Positions 9,589 to 19,688 of a DNA stretch of 64,000 nt are shown here, in pieces. Source of the stretch: Enterobacter hormaechei subsp. xiangfangensis (GTDB lineage Bacteria; Pseudomonadota; Gammaproteobacteria; Enterobacterales; Enterobacteriaceae). The translations under genes were made by a program, and so were the position numbers. The stretch's first letter is position 1. Each line of letters begins with the position of its first letter. The notes under the pieces are model-generated. The model did no database searches, had not been told where the DNA came from, and saw only the letters and a program-made list of their open reading frames with translations. Location: assembly GCF_001729785.1 (NCBI RefSeq), contig NZ_CP017183.1, forward strand, positions 3,472,001-3,536,000, given 5' to 3'.

Positions 9589-10467
9589 ATGAATAATCAT
9601 TTCAGGTGTATTGGGATCGTCGGCCATCCGCGTCACCCTACCGCATTGACGACACATGAAATGTTGTATCGCTGGCTGTGTGGTAAAGGCTATGAAGTGA
9701 TGGTCGAGCAGCAGATTGCCCAGGAGTTGCAGCTTAAAAGCGTCAGAACCGGCACGCTGGCGGAAATTGGCCAGCAGGCGGATCTCGCCGTGGTGGTCGG
9801 TGGCGACGGCAATATGCTGGGCGCGGCGCGAACGCTGGCTCGCTATGATATTAAGGTTATTGGTGTTAACCGTGGCAATCTCGGTTTCCTTACCGACCTC
9901 GACCCGGACAATGCGCAGCAGCAGCTGGCGGACGTGCTGGAAGGCCACTATATCAGTGAAAAACGGTTTTTGCTGGAAGCCCAGGTGTGTCAGCAGGACT
10001 GCCAGAAGCGCATCAGCACCGCCATTAACGAGGTGGTTCTCCACCCCGGTAAAGTGGCGCACATGATCGAATTCGAAGTCTATATCGACGAAATCTTCGC
10101 TTTCTCGCAGCGGTCTGACGGGCTGATTATTTCAACCCCGACGGGGTCCACCGCCTACTCGCTTTCAGCCGGAGGTCCAATCCTTACGCCATCGCTGGAT
10201 GCCATTACCCTGGTGCCGATGTTCCCGCATACGCTCTCGGCGCGTCCGCTGGTGATCAACGGCGACAGCACCATCCGCCTGCGTTTTTCTCATCGCCGCA
10301 GCGATCTGGAGATCAGCTGCGACAGTCAGATTGCGCTCCCCATTCAGGAAGGTGAAGATGTCCTCATTCGCCGCTGCGATTACCACCTGAACCTCATTCA
10401 CCCAAAAGATTACAGCTATTTCAACACATTAAGCTCCAAGCTCGGCTGGTCAAAAAAATTGTTCTGA
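9589..10467 (+). CDS. nadK: NAD kinase NadK
   Basis: This 292-residue enzyme phosphorylates NAD to NADP. The start [20 protein letters not shown] matches E. coli; an upstream ATG at 9514 adds an unsupported tail. Diagnostic motifs are [15 protein letters not shown] (GGDG), [10 protein letters not shown] and [21 protein letters not shown]. It is divergent from grpE and precedes recN. Confidence 0.98.
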   Translation: MNNHFRCIGIVGHPRHPTALTTHEMLYRWLCGKGYEVMVEQQIAQELQLKSVRTGTLAEIGQQADLAVVVGGDGNMLGAARTLARYDIKVIGVNRGNLGFLTDLDPDNAQQQLADVLEGHYISEKRFLLEAQVCQQDCQKRISTAINEVVLHPGKVAHMIEFEVYIDEIFAFSQRSDGLIISTPTGSTAYSLSAGGPILTPSLDAITLVPMFPHTLSARPLVINGDSTIRLRFSHRRSDLEISCDSQIALPIQEGEDVLIRRCDYHLNLIHPKDYSYFNTLSSKLGWSKKLF

Positions 10468-10484
10468 TTTTGCATCCAGCACTT

Positions 10485-10526
10485 TACTGTATATAAAACC
10501 AGTTTATACTGTATACAAACACAGTT
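10485..10526 (+). promoter_or_regulatory. Two tandem LexA (SOS) boxes before recN
   Basis: Two sites fit the CTG-N10-CAG rule: TACTGTATATAAAACCAGTT (10485-10504) and TACTGTATACAAACACAGTT (10507-10526). They lie about 30-70 bp before the recN ATG, matching the known SOS control of recN. Confidence 0.93.
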
Positions 10527-10552
10527 ATGGTTTTTCATACAGGAAAACAATT

Positions 10553-12214
10553 ATGCTGGCACAACTGACCATCAGCAACTTTGCCATTGTTCGTGAGCTT
10601 GAGATCGACTTCCATAGCGGAATGACGGCGATTACCGGTGAAACCGGTGCAGGTAAATCCATTGCCATTGATGCCCTCGGCTTGTGCCTCGGTGGTCGTG
10701 CAGAGGGGGATATGGTGCGCACAGGCGCCGCCCGTGCCGATCTCTGCGCCCGCTTCTCGTTAAAAGACACACCTGCCGCCCTGCGCTGGCTGGAAGCAAA
10801 CCAGCTCGAAGACGGACGTGAGTGTTTACTTCGCCGCGTCATCAGCAGCGATGGCCGCTCCCGTGGTTTTATCAATGGTACAGCGGTTCCCCTCTCCCAG
10901 CTTCGCGAGCTGGGCCAGCTGCTCATCCAGATCCATGGTCAGCATGCGCACCAGCAGTTAATCAAACCCGAACAACAAAAAGCCCTGCTTGATGGCTACG
11001 CAGGTGAGTACGCGCTTACTCAACTCATGGCGGAGCACTATCGTCAGTGGCATCAAAGCTGCCGCGAACTTGCGCAGCATCAGCAGCAAAGCCAGGAGCG
11101 TACCGCGCGCGCCGAGCTGCTGGAATATCAACTGAAAGAGCTGAACGAATTTAACCCGCAGGCGGGTGAATTTGAGCAAATCGACGAAGAGTACAAGCGT
11201 CTGGCCAACAGCGGTCAGCTGCTCTCCACCAGCCAGAATGCCCTTAACATGCTGGCGGATGGCGAAGACGTGAATTTGCAGAGCCAGCTGTACAACGTGC
11301 GTCAGCTTGTGACCGAGCTGACCGGCATGGACAATAAGCTTTCTGGCGTACTGGAAATGCTGGAAGAGGCCGCGATTCAGATTTCAGAAGCCGGGGATGA
11401 GCTGCGCCACTACTGTGAACGTCTGGATCTCGATCCGAACCGCCTGTTCGAGCTTGAGCAACGCATCTCCCGTCAGATTTCACTGGCGCGTAAGCATCAC
11501 GTTACCCCGGAAGAGCTGCCGAATTACTATCAGTCTCTGCTGGAGGAACAGCAGCAGTTGGACGATCAGGCCGATTCCCTTGAAACCTTGTCTCTGGCGG
11601 TTAATCTGCATCATCAGCAGGCGCTGGAAACGGCGAAACGGCTGCACGACGTGCGGCAACACTATGCGCAGGAGCTTAGCCAGCACATTACCGACAGCAT
11701 GCATACGCTGGCGATGCCGCATGGGGTGTTCACCATAGATGTTCGCTTTGAAGAGAACCACCTGACGGCGGAAGGCGCAGACCGCGTAGAATTCCGCGTC
11801 ACCACCAACCCGGGCCAGCCTTTGCAGGCAATTTCGAAAGTGGCTTCCGGTGGTGAACTGTCGCGTATCGCCCTGGCCATTCAGGTGATTACCGCCCGTA
11901 AAATGGAAACCCCGGCGTTGATTTTCGATGAAGTGGATGTGGGTATCAGCGGCCCGACTGCGGCCGTTGTCGGCAAACTGCTGCGTCAGTTGGGTGAATC
12001 GACGCAAGTCATGTGTGTGACTCACCTGCCGCAGGTCGCCGGATGTGGTCATCACCACTTTATCGTCAGCAAGGAAACCGATGGTGAAATGACGGAAACG
12101 CACATGAAGCCGCTGGATAAACGCTCACGCTTGCAGGAGCTGGCACGCTTGCTCGGCGGCAGTGAAGTCACTCGCAATACCCTCGCGAATGCGAAAGAAC
12201 TGCTGGCGGCATAA
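10553..12214 (+). CDS. recN: DNA repair ATPase RecN
   Basis: This 553-residue SMC-like ATPase acts in double-strand-break repair. The N-terminal Walker A region reads [18 protein letters not shown]. Long coiled-coil arms span roughly residues 150-370. The C-terminal head carries the signature [15 protein letters not shown], the Walker [14 protein letters not shown] and the H-loop [10 protein letters not shown]. Length is the same as in E. coli, and two LexA boxes precede it. Confidence 0.98.
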   Translation: MLAQLTISNFAIVRELEIDFHSGMTAITGETGAGKSIAIDALGLCLGGRAEGDMVRTGAARADLCARFSLKDTPAALRWLEANQLEDGRECLLRRVISSDGRSRGFINGTAVPLSQLRELGQLLIQIHGQHAHQQLIKPEQQKALLDGYAGEYALTQLMAEHYRQWHQSCRELAQHQQQSQERTARAELLEYQLKELNEFNPQAGEFEQIDEEYKRLANSGQLLSTSQNALNMLADGEDVNLQSQLYNVRQLVTELTGMDNKLSGVLEMLEEAAIQISEAGDELRHYCERLDLDPNRLFELEQRISRQISLARKHHVTPEELPNYYQSLLEEQQQLDDQADSLETLSLAVNLHHQQALETAKRLHDVRQHYAQELSQHITDSMHTLAMPHGVFTIDVRFEENHLTAEGADRVEFRVTTNPGQPLQAISKVASGGELSRIALAIQVITARKMETPALIFDEVDVGISGPTAAVVGKLLRQLGESTQVMCVTHLPQVAGCGHHHFIVSKETDGEMTETHMKPLDKRSRLQELARLLGGSEVTRNTLANAKELLAA

Positions 12215-12352
12215 ACTTTTTCGGGATCTCAGGGTCATACAGAACAACAAAAACGCCGCCAGACCGGTTTCAAAGTGGGGCAAGGTCTATTATCATCGGC
12301 ATATTACATATGAGCCGCGTACTGCTCGGGCCCGAAAAGGAATCAAATCACT

Positions 12353-12691
12353 ATGCGCTGTAAAACGCTGACCGCTGCCGCAGCGGTTCTTCTGATGTTG
12401 ACCGCAGGCTGTTCCACTCTGGAGAAAGTGGTTTACCGTCCTGACATCAACCAGGGGAACTACCTTACCCCTAACGATGTGTCCAAAATCCGCGTGGGTA
12501 TGACACAACAGCAGGTCGCTTATGCCCTGGGAACCCCGATGATGTCCGATCCCTTCGGCACAAACACCTGGTTCTATGTATTCCGCCAGCAGCCTGGTCA
12601 TGAAGATGTAACCCAGCAAACCCTGACGCTGACCTTCAGCAGTGCCGGCGTGCTGACCAACATCGACAACAAGCCTGCCCTGACCAAATAA
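12353..12691 (+). CDS. bamE: Outer-membrane assembly lipoprotein BamE (SmpA)
   Basis: This 112-residue lipoprotein has a signal peptide with a LTAGC lipobox and the SmpA/OmlA fold ([51 protein letters not shown]). It is a subunit of the BAM complex, which folds beta-barrel proteins into the outer membrane. It lies 138 bp after recN, as in E. coli. Confidence 0.97.
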   Translation: MRCKTLTAAAAVLLMLTAGCSTLEKVVYRPDINQGNYLTPNDVSKIRVGMTQQQVAYALGTPMMSDPFGTNTWFYVFRQQPGHEDVTQQTLTLTFSSAGVLTNIDNKPALTK

Positions 12692-12708
12692 TCAGGCGTC
12701 AGCAACGC

Positions 12709-12736
12709 AAAAAGGTGCTCAATGAGCACCTTTTTT
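12709..12736. terminator. Bidirectional terminator between bamE and rnfH
   Basis: A GGTGCTC/GAGCACC stem with a 3-nt loop has an A5 run on the left and a T6 run on the right, so it can serve both converging genes. Confidence 0.9.
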
Positions 12737-12752
12737 GTGTACATTTATTTGG

Positions 12753-13040
12753 CTACTTACCGGATTTCTCTGCTCGCTGACGGCGCAACTCTTTCGGGTC
12801 GGCAATCAACGGACGATAGATTTCAACCCTGTCGCCCTCTTTCAGCACATCACCGAGCTTAACCGGACGGCTATAAATGCCGACTTTATTCTTCGCCAGG
12901 TCAATATCACGGCGAAGTTCAAGGATGCCGGAGGCCCGGATAGCCGCCTCAACGGTGGCGCCCTCTTCAAGCGTCACGCGCTGCAAATACTGCTTCTCCG
13001 GCAGCGCATACACCACCTCAACAGCAATCTTATGCGACAC
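12753..13040 (-). CDS. rnfH: RnfH family ubiquitin-like protein
   Basis: This 95-residue protein of the RnfH (DUF UPF0125, beta-grasp) family contains [33 protein letters not shown] and [21 protein letters not shown]. The start is taken as GTG 13040, which gives VSHKIAVEV and overlaps the ratA stop by 11 nt, suggesting translational coupling. The longer open frame from 13112 reads through ratA and is not supported. Its molecular role is uncertain. In E. coli ratA-rnfH were described as a toxin-antitoxin pair, which is debated. Confidence 0.92.
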   Translation of the reverse strand: MSHKIAVEVVYALPEKQYLQRVTLEEGATVEAAIRASGILELRRDIDLAKNKVGIYSRPVKLGDVLKEGDRVEIYRPLIADPKELRRQRAEKSGK

Positions 13041-13467
13041 TGTAAACCTCTTTGGCGCGCGTGGTGAACGCCTGAACCATATTCGAGGCCAGCTCTTTAA
13101 AGATTCGGCCAAACGCCAGTTCGATCAGCTTATTGGTAAATTCAAAATCCAGATGAAACTCAATGCGGCAGGCGTCAGCGCTCAGTGGCGTAAACTTCCA
13201 CCCTCCCATCAGTTTTTTAAACGGACCATCCACCAGATGCATCAATATACTCTGATTGCTCGTCAGGGTATTGCGCGTGGTGAACGTTTTGCTGATCCCC
13301 GCTTTGGAGACATCCACGGCCGCAGTCATCTGCGTCGGGCCAGATTCCAGCACCCGGCTACCGGTGCATCCTGGAATAAATTCCGGATAGGACTGAACGT
13401 CGTTCACTAACTGATACATTTGTTCCGCGCTGTAGGGAACAAGCGCAGTACGGCTAATCTGAGGCAT
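13030..13467 (-). CDS. ratA: Ribosome association toxin RatA / START-domain protein
   Basis: This START-like (polyketide cyclase / COQ10) protein has the family's start at [20 protein letters not shown] and the motif [21 protein letters not shown]. coli RatA has been reported to block 70S formation by binding 50S, while homologues bind quinones (COQ10). Longer starts at 13479 and 13506 are possible; 13467 was chosen for family agreement and a GGAA upstream. It is divergent from smpB and coupled to rnfH. Confidence 0.93.
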   Translation of the reverse strand: MPQISRTALVPYSAEQMYQLVNDVQSYPEFIPGCTGSRVLESGPTQMTAAVDVSKAGISKTFTTRNTLTSNQSILMHLVDGPFKKLMGGWKFTPLSADACRIEFHLDFEFTNKLIELAFGRIFKELASNMVQAFTTRAKEVYSVA

Positions 13468-13623
13468 AGCATTTTCCATGGTCACACAACAGACAAATAA
13501 TAACATTTATCACCTGTTAAAAAAACGCTAAGCCTTATCTCGTGCTAATATAGCGCGTTAGACCTCACAGGACGCAATGAGGTGACTTTTTAAAATCAGA
13601 TTACCGACGGCTTTACGACACTT

Positions 13624-14106
13624 ATGACGAAGAAAAAAGCACATAAACCTGGTTCGGCGACCATTGCGCTTAACAAGCGTGCTCGCCACGAGTATTTCAT
13701 CGAAGAAGAATTCGAGGCCGGCCTTGCGTTGCAGGGCTGGGAAGTAAAATCGCTGCGTGCCGGGAAAGCCAATATCGGCGACAGCTACGTGATCCTGAAA
13801 GACGGTGAGGCCTTCCTGTTCGGCGCGAACTTTACGCCGCTGACCGTCGCCTCTTCACATTACGTTTGCGATCCTACCCGCACCCGTAAGCTGCTGCTGA
13901 ACAAGCGCGAACTGGAATCCCTCTACGGACGCATCAACCGTGAAGGCTTCACAGTGGTGGCACTCTCTTTGTACTGGAAAAACGCCTGGTGCAAAGTGAA
14001 AATCGGCGTGGCGAAAGGTAAGAAACAACACGACAAGCGTACTGACCTGAAAGCACGCGAGTGGCAGCTCGACAAAGCACGTATCATGAAAAACGCAGGA
14101 CGTTGA
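13624..14106 (+). CDS. smpB: SsrA-binding protein SmpB
   Basis: This 160-residue protein binds the tRNA-like domain of tmRNA and brings it to stalled ribosomes for trans-translation. The family sequence is complete: [39 protein letters not shown] and the basic C-terminal tail KREWQ-like [18 protein letters not shown]. The gene lies 89 bp upstream of ssrA, its functional partner. Confidence 0.98.
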   Translation: MTKKKAHKPGSATIALNKRARHEYFIEEEFEAGLALQGWEVKSLRAGKANIGDSYVILKDGEAFLFGANFTPLTVASSHYVCDPTRTRKLLLNKRELESLYGRINREGFTVVALSLYWKNAWCKVKIGVAKGKKQHDKRTDLKAREWQLDKARIMKNAGR

Positions 14107-14174
14107 TTCTGCGCGCTTATTGTACTATTCAATAAGTTAGCGTTTCGGGCTGGTGTCGAGGAAGTAAAATCTGG

Positions 14175-14180
14175 TATACT
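14175..14180 (+). promoter_or_regulatory. -10 box of the ssrA promoter
   Basis: TATACT lies 15 bp before the first base of mature tmRNA, as expected for a sigma-70 promoter of ssrA. The -35 region is poorly matched to consensus. Confidence 0.55.
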
Positions 14181-14195
14181 GAGTTCAACACTATT

Positions 14196-14559
14196 GGGGC
14201 TGATTCTGGATTCGACGGGATTTGCGAAACCCAAGGTGCATGCCGAGGGGCGGTTTGCCTCGTTAAAAGCCGCAAAAAAATAGTCGCAAACGACGAAAAC
14301 TACGCTTTAGCAGCTTAATAACCTGCTAAGAGCCCTCTCTCCCTAGCTTCCGCTCTTAAGACGGGGATCAAAGAGAGGTCAAACCCAAAAGAGATCGCGT
14401 GGAAACCCTGCCTGGGGTTGAAGCGTTAAAACTAATCAGGCTAGTTCGTTAGTGGCGTGTCTGTCCGCAGCTGGCGTGCGAATGTAAAGACAAACTAAGC
14501 ATGTAGTACCGAGGATGTAGAAATTTCGGACGCGGGTTCAACTCCCGCCAGCTCCACCA
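14196..14559 (+). ncRNA. ssrA: tmRNA (ssrA)
   Basis: The 364-nt RNA starts GGGGCTGATTCTGGATTCGA and ends with the tRNA-like T-arm GGGTTCAACTCCCGCCAGCT followed by CCACCA, so both halves of the alanyl acceptor are present. The tag frame at 14286-14318 encodes ANDENYALAA then TAA, the classical enterobacterial degradation tag. tmRNA rescues stalled ribosomes together with SmpB. Its 3' end is a classic integration target, and a genomic island begins directly after it. The 3' end is intact, so the integrated element regenerated it. Confidence 0.98.
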
Positions 14560-14593
14560 AATATTGATGTACTGAAGTTCAGTAAAGTCCACT

Positions 14594-14627
14594 AAGCCCG
14601 CACAGCACAAGCTCTGCGGGCTTTTTT
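14594..14627 (+). repeat. Left copy of island-flanking direct repeat (terminator)
   Basis: This 34-bp sequence is a 9-bp stem (AAGCCCGCA/TGCGGGCTT) with a T6 tail, and it acts as the terminator after ssrA. An exact copy lies at 38736-38769, at the right island border. It therefore marks the left junction region. Confidence 0.85.
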
Positions 14628-14724
14628 ACGTCTATTGTCGTCCAGTGAGAATTGCTGAGAACTATCACATATGGCACCCTGAATGGGACCCACTGAGAAG
14701 GGTCCAAAAACCGAGGGTCCCAAA

Positions 14725-15954
14725 ATGGCAAAAATCGCTAAGAAGCTCACTGACACTGAAATCAAAAGCACCAAGCCAGCCGACAAAGAAATCAACTTGT
14801 TTGACGGAGATGGTTTGATACTACGAATCGCTCCCCTTTCGAAAGGAGGAAAGAAGAATTGGTATTTCAGGTATGCAGTGCCAGTGAGTAAAAAAAGAAC
14901 CAAAATGAGCCTTGGGACCTATCCTCACCTTACACTGGCAAGAGCCAGAGCCTTACGAGATGAATACCTTTCCTTGCTTGCTAATGGCATTGATCCCCAA
15001 GTTCATAACAACGATAAAGCTAATGCCTTAAAGAATGCTACTGAACACACTCTCCAAGCCGTGGCAAGGAAATGGTTGGATGAGAAGGTTAAGACCTCTG
15101 GTATCTCACAAGACCATGCAGAAGACATCTGGCGAAGCCTGGAGAGAAATATATTTCCCGGCTTGGGTAAGGTTCCTATCAATGAGATTCGACCCAAACT
15201 CTTAAAGCAACATCTCGACCCTATTGAGCAACGAGGAGTCCTCGAAACCTTACGGCGAATCATTTCCCGATTAAATGAGATTTTTCGCTGGGCCGCGACT
15301 GAAGAACTTATCGAGTTTAATCCGGCTGACAACCTTGGGCAACGGTTCAGTAAGCCTAAAAAACAGAATATGCCAGCATTACCCCCTTCCGAGTTACCCC
15401 GCTTCCTAATGGTGTTAAACAATGCCTCAGTTCGTATGGAGACAAGATTGCTGATTGAATGGCAATTGCTGACCTGGGTTCGTCCAGGGGAAGCCGTTCG
15501 TGCGAGATGGGCCGATATAGATACTGACAACTCGATATGGAACATCCCGGCTGAGTTTATGAAAATGAAGAAGCCTCACAAAGTTCCACTAAGCAAAGAA
15601 GCTTTGCGAGTCTTGGATTCAATGAAAGCCATCAGTGGGCACAGAGAGTGGGTTTTCCCAAGTATCAAAGCTCCACTCAATCATATGCATGAACAAACAG
15701 CGAATGCTGCAATCATCCGAATGGGATTCGGTGGTGAACTGGTAGCCCACGGAATGCGTTCTATAGCAAGAACGGCCGCAGAGGAGTCTGGAAAGTTCAG
15801 AACAGATGTCTTAGAAGCCGCCCTTGCCCACTCGAAGAAAGATGAAATAATTGCAGCCTACAATCGTGCAGAGTATCTCACAGAACGGGTGGTTCTCATG
15901 CAGTGGTGGAGTGACTTTGTTTCGTCTCAAAAATACAAAATTATTGCCGCATAA
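14725..15954 (+). CDS. P4-like tyrosine integrase (ssrA-targeting)
   Basis: This 409-residue site-specific recombinase has the N-terminal arm-binding DUF4102-like domain (LTDTEIKSTKPADKEINLFD, GLILRI, WYFRYAV, KMSLGTYPHLTLARARA). A core-binding domain follows, then a catalytic domain with the Arg of WVRPGEAVRARW, the HGMRSIART (HxxR) box, LAHSKKDEIIAAYNR (His and Tyr nucleophile) and a C-terminal WWSDF. It lies right after tmRNA and points into the island, as usual for integrases using ssrA. The ATG at 14725 has GAGGG upstream; a frame opening at 14683 adds a low-complexity tail. A diverged copy of its 3' end lies at 19.7 kb. Confidence 0.93.
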   Translation: MAKIAKKLTDTEIKSTKPADKEINLFDGDGLILRIAPLSKGGKKNWYFRYAVPVSKKRTKMSLGTYPHLTLARARALRDEYLSLLANGIDPQVHNNDKANALKNATEHTLQAVARKWLDEKVKTSGISQDHAEDIWRSLERNIFPGLGKVPINEIRPKLLKQHLDPIEQRGVLETLRRIISRLNEIFRWAATEELIEFNPADNLGQRFSKPKKQNMPALPPSELPRFLMVLNNASVRMETRLLIEWQLLTWVRPGEAVRARWADIDTDNSIWNIPAEFMKMKKPHKVPLSKEALRVLDSMKAISGHREWVFPSIKAPLNHMHEQTANAAIIRMGFGGELVAHGMRSIARTAAEESGKFRTDVLEAALAHSKKDEIIAAYNRAEYLTERVVLMQWWSDFVSSQKYKIIAA

Positions 15955-16236
15955 CTCTTCCATGATGGGTTAACTATCTTGATTTGGTTAAAGAATTAAT
16001 AATCAAACTATTAACCTATGTGGACTAAGCATAGCCATTTACGAATGGGTACCTTGAGGCCACATAACGAAAGCTGTCGGTCATATCAGCTAAATAATTC
16101 ACATCTCTTCTCGATTATCATACACCTCGAAGATTTACTAAATTCGCTCTAATCAATGATAAAACAGTTGAATTTGGTTAAAAATTGATCAATTTTATCC
16201 TCTACATTGTATTGAATCATCCATGAGGTTTCGTGC

Positions 16237-17793
16237 ATGGCTAGCGAAAATGATAAAAATCATAAAGTTAGGGTCGCACAGTACTTGAGGATGTCTACCG
16301 ACCATCAGCAATATTCTTTACATAATCAGCCCGAATATATCAAAGATTATGCTGAAAAGAACAATATGGAAATCGCTTATACCTACGATGATGCAGGTAA
16401 GAGCGGAGTCAGTATCATAGGCCGGCATTCTTTGCAGCAGTTACTTAGTGATGTAGAACAAAAGAAAATAGATATACAGGCTGTATTATTTTATGATGTG
16501 AGCCGTTTTGGTCGTTTTCAAAATAGTGATGAAGCTGCATATTATTCCTTTCTATTTGAGAGAAACGGTGTAGATCTTATATACTGTTCTGAACCTATTC
16601 CCACTAAAGATTTCCCTTTAGAGTCTTCTGTTATACTGAATATAAAAAGATCTAGTGCTGCATATCACAGCAGGAATTTATCAGAAAAGGTATTTATAGG
16701 GCAAGTAAATTTAATAAAGCTTGGTTATCATCAAGGCGGAATGGCTGGTTATGGGCTAAGACGTCTTTTAGTAGATGAAAATGGCATAGCTAAAGAAATA
16801 TTGGGCTTCCGCAAAAGAAAGAGTATTCAAACAGATAGGGTGATATTAATTCCGGGACCAAAAAATGAGATCAAAATTGTAAATAGCATTTATGATCTCT
16901 TTATAGATGATAACATGCCAGAATTCATTATTGCTGAGAGACTAAATGAACAGAATATACCTGCAGAAAATGGAACATTATGGACTCGTGCAAAAATACA
17001 TCAAATCTTGACAAATGAAAAATATATTGGAAATAACATATATAACAAAACCTCATCTAAACTAAAAAGTAGGCTTGTAAAAAACCCCAAAAATGAATGG
17101 GTTAGATGCGACAAGGCATATAAACCCATTATTTCAAAGAAAAAATATAATAAAGCTCAAGAAATAATTCAGCTCCGATCCGTACATTTGACTAATGAAG
17201 AGCTTTTAGAAAAGCTAAAACAAAAATTAGAATCTAATGGAAAACTATCTGGCTTTATCATTGATGAAGATGATACAGGCCCTTCATCTTCTGTTTACAG
17301 AACCCGATTTGGTGGTCTTTTAAGAGCATATACTTTGATTGGTTATAAGCCAGAACATGATTACAGCTATATCCAAATAAATGAAGCACTAAGATCATTT
17401 TACTCAGGAATAATTGAGGATTTTAAGGGGGAAATTTTAAAAAGCAACTGCTATATAGACGAATATAAATATGCACCAATGCTTTACATCAATGATGAGC
17501 TTTTAATTTCCGTCCTTATTACTAAATGCACACCTATGAAATCGGGTAAACTTAGATGGAAAGTCCGGTTTGATAACTCACAGAAAGCAGACATAACAAT
17601 TGTTATACGAATGGATTCACAAAATATTTCACCACTTGATTTTTATATCATACCAAAGATTGAAAACGAATATAGTAAAATGTGTATGACGGAAACAAAC
17701 AACATTCGATTAGATCTGTATAGATTTGATAATCTGGATAAACTTCTACAAATTATTACTCGCATGAAAGTGAGGGAACTATATGCTGCCTGA
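16237..17793 (+). CDS. Large serine recombinase
   Basis: This 518-residue protein has an N-terminal resolvase catalytic domain: VAQYLRMSTDHQQYSLHNQ with the nucleophile Ser at about residue 20, then DDAGKSG and FYDVSRFGRF. A Recombinase domain follows (EFIIAERLNEQNIP, WTRAKIHQILTNEKYIGNNI). There is no Cys-rich zinc ribbon. The C-terminal ~200 residues (SSSVYRTRFGGLLRAYTLIG, YAPMLYINDELLISVLI, KLRWKVRF) instead match a conserved C-terminal extension I recall in recombinases that travel with RepB/ParB-like partners. The next gene overlaps by 11 nt. It is AT-rich, unlike the adjacent integrase. Role: integration or excision of a separate element, or inversion; target unknown. Confidence 0.9.
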   Translation: MASENDKNHKVRVAQYLRMSTDHQQYSLHNQPEYIKDYAEKNNMEIAYTYDDAGKSGVSIIGRHSLQQLLSDVEQKKIDIQAVLFYDVSRFGRFQNSDEAAYYSFLFERNGVDLIYCSEPIPTKDFPLESSVILNIKRSSAAYHSRNLSEKVFIGQVNLIKLGYHQGGMAGYGLRRLLVDENGIAKEILGFRKRKSIQTDRVILIPGPKNEIKIVNSIYDLFIDDNMPEFIIAERLNEQNIPAENGTLWTRAKIHQILTNEKYIGNNIYNKTSSKLKSRLVKNPKNEWVRCDKAYKPIISKKKYNKAQEIIQLRSVHLTNEELLEKLKQKLESNGKLSGFIIDEDDTGPSSSVYRTRFGGLLRAYTLIGYKPEHDYSYIQINEALRSFYSGIIEDFKGEILKSNCYIDEYKYAPMLYINDELLISVLITKCTPMKSGKLRWKVRFDNSQKADITIVIRMDSQNISPLDFYIIPKIENEYSKMCMTETNNIRLDLYRFDNLDKLLQIITRMKVRELYAA

Positions 17794-18679
17794 ATCAAAT
17801 GAATTCCCAATAATCCAAATTGAAATTGCCAAAATAAAATTTCTTAACCCGCGAACTAGAAATAAGGTAGTGCATGAAGAAATTAAGGAAAGTATAAAAA
17901 AAAGAGGATTAAGCAAGCCTATAAGCGTAAGAGCGATTGATGAAGACGACTTCAAATATGCTTTAATTTGTGGCCAAGGGAGAATAGAGGCTCTCGTTGC
18001 ATTAGGTGAAACCATTATTCCAGCAATTATAAGAGATGTATCAGAAGAAGATGCTTATGTTATGAGTTTGGTTGAAAACATTGCAAGGAGGAGACCACGT
18101 TCCAATGAGTTATTACAGATAATAAAAGATATGAAAAACAGAGGACTTTCAGACTCCGAAATAAGTGAAATTACTGGGTATTCATCGAACTGGGTGAGCA
18201 GTATAAATATGCTTCTTGATAAGGGAGAGCATAAACTTCTCTCTGCAGTCGAACGGGGGAATTTACCTCTGTATCTCGCAGTGCAATTTGCAAGATGTGA
18301 AACTGAAGAAGCACAAGATATTCTTACCGAAGCATATGATAAAAAATTAATAAAAAGCCGGGACATTATAAAGATAAAACACATTCTAAATCAGCGAACA
18401 ATAGGGAATAAAGGTGCAAAAGCAGCCGGGTTTTATTATCACAAACCATCAAAAAGAATGTCTGCTGAAGAGTTAATTGAGCTTTATGAAAATAGTATCG
18501 CTGAACATAAATCTGTTTATAACAACTCTAAATTTATTAAAACTAATTTGCTGATAGTAAATGAGATCTTTAACATCATAATGATGAATAAAAGCTTTCA
18601 AAATATACTTGAACAAGAGAATCTATCAGAACTGCCATCTCAAATCCTCAATCCAATAAACAAAGAGGCATCAAAATGA
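17783..18679 (+). CDS. ParB/RepB-like DNA-binding protein (first copy)
   Basis: This 298-residue protein has a ParB-type N-terminal nuclease-like domain (NPRTRNKVVHEEIKESIKKR, YALICGQGRIEALVALG, VMSLVENIARRR) and a helix-turn-helix (DSEISEITGYSSNWVSSINM). A RepB-like C-terminal region follows. The start overlaps the recombinase stop by 11 nt, and the end overlaps the next gene by 4 nt, so three genes form one coupled operon. In other bacteria similar RepB C-terminal-domain proteins occur in pairs beside this recombinase type. They may be accessory DNA-binding factors for the recombinase rather than plasmid partition proteins, since no ParA is present. Confidence 0.8.
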   Translation: MLPESNEFPIIQIEIAKIKFLNPRTRNKVVHEEIKESIKKRGLSKPISVRAIDEDDFKYALICGQGRIEALVALGETIIPAIIRDVSEEDAYVMSLVENIARRRPRSNELLQIIKDMKNRGLSDSEISEITGYSSNWVSSINMLLDKGEHKLLSAVERGNLPLYLAVQFARCETEEAQDILTEAYDKKLIKSRDIIKIKHILNQRTIGNKGAKAAGFYYHKPSKRMSAEELIELYENSIAEHKSVYNNSKFIKTNLLIVNEIFNIIMMNKSFQNILEQENLSELPSQILNPINKEASK

Positions 18680-19573
18680 TTCAGATACGTTTTGGCGATA
18701 ATTTTATTTACCTGGAAACAAATAAGTTAATTCCATCTAAGGAATTATTAGAAAACGTAAAGCGAAGCCATAAATATCATCAAATAGTTACCTCTATCGA
18801 AAGCTTAGGTATTATTGAACCAATAATAGTATTCTATGACAAAGATAAAGATGTCACTAAGATACTTGATGGCCATTTAAGGGTTGAGGCTTTAAAAGAC
18901 TTAGGTATAGAAAAAGCTCCATGTATACTTTCGAGCATAGATGATGCTTTCACTCCTAACAAACAAGTGAATCATATAAATGTAGTTGAAGAACATAGAA
19001 TGATAATTAAGTCTCTGGCAAAAGTATCAATTGAAAAACTTAGTGCTGCTTTGGGCATATCTGTTGATGCCATAAAAGATAAAGCGAATGTGATGAACGG
19101 CATAGATCCAAGTGTAATTGCGAAACTTTCTGATAAACCGATACCTAAGGCTACATTTGATGTATTGAGAAAAATGAAGCCAATTCGTCAAATTGAAGCA
19201 GTCGGTACAATGATTAATTTTGATAATTATAGTAAAAAATTTGCAATGAGCATCTTGGATGCTACACCGGCATCAATGATAGTAAATAAAGGGAAAAACA
19301 CTCCCTATAAAAAGGACATAAAAAAAAACCATACTTCGTCTGGAACAGGAAATGGCAACAACTTCGGAAGAAACAAAAAAACTTCAAACCGAGTATGGTT
19401 CAGATATGTTGAAATTCGTGATAATCCAGTCATATATTAATAAATTACTGGGTAACTCTAAAGTTCTTCATTGGTTCTTGGAAAACGAGGTTGATTATCT
19501 TAATGAGTTAAAAAGAATTTCGAAAATTAATTCTTTAGATGATAAGACTCTTGCTGAAAACAGCCAGTCATAG
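18676..19573 (+). pseudogene. Second RepB-like protein, frameshifted at an A9 run
   Basis: The first frame (18676-19440) encodes a ParB/RepB-type N-terminus (SLGIIEPIIVFYDKDKDV, KILDGHLRVEALKDLGIEKA) and then goes out of frame. The typical RepB C-terminal domain continues in the +1 frame to 19573, with LRLEQEMATTSEE and YGSDMLKFVIIQSYINKLLG and then KVLHWFLENEVDYLNELKRI. The switch falls at nine consecutive A at 19320-19328. One inserted base in the A-run would explain this. Alternatively, transcriptional slippage at A9 could still produce the ~299-residue full protein. It starts with ATGA overlap with the preceding gene. Joining the two frames gives a length close to its neighbour's. Confidence 0.75.
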
Positions 19574-19688
19574 GTATGGTTTTATATATCCGAAATAAAC
19601 CATGAAGTATACTTACACAACCATAATGGCTTCTCTTAGATATTAGCATAAGTAGGCAGTATAAGCCGTAATCATTCGAACGGTTTAA

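Noticed and set aside
17783..19573. Plasmid partition or replication system
   Set aside because: No ParA, replication initiator or origin-like iterons are visible; the ParB-like genes are coupled to a recombinase.
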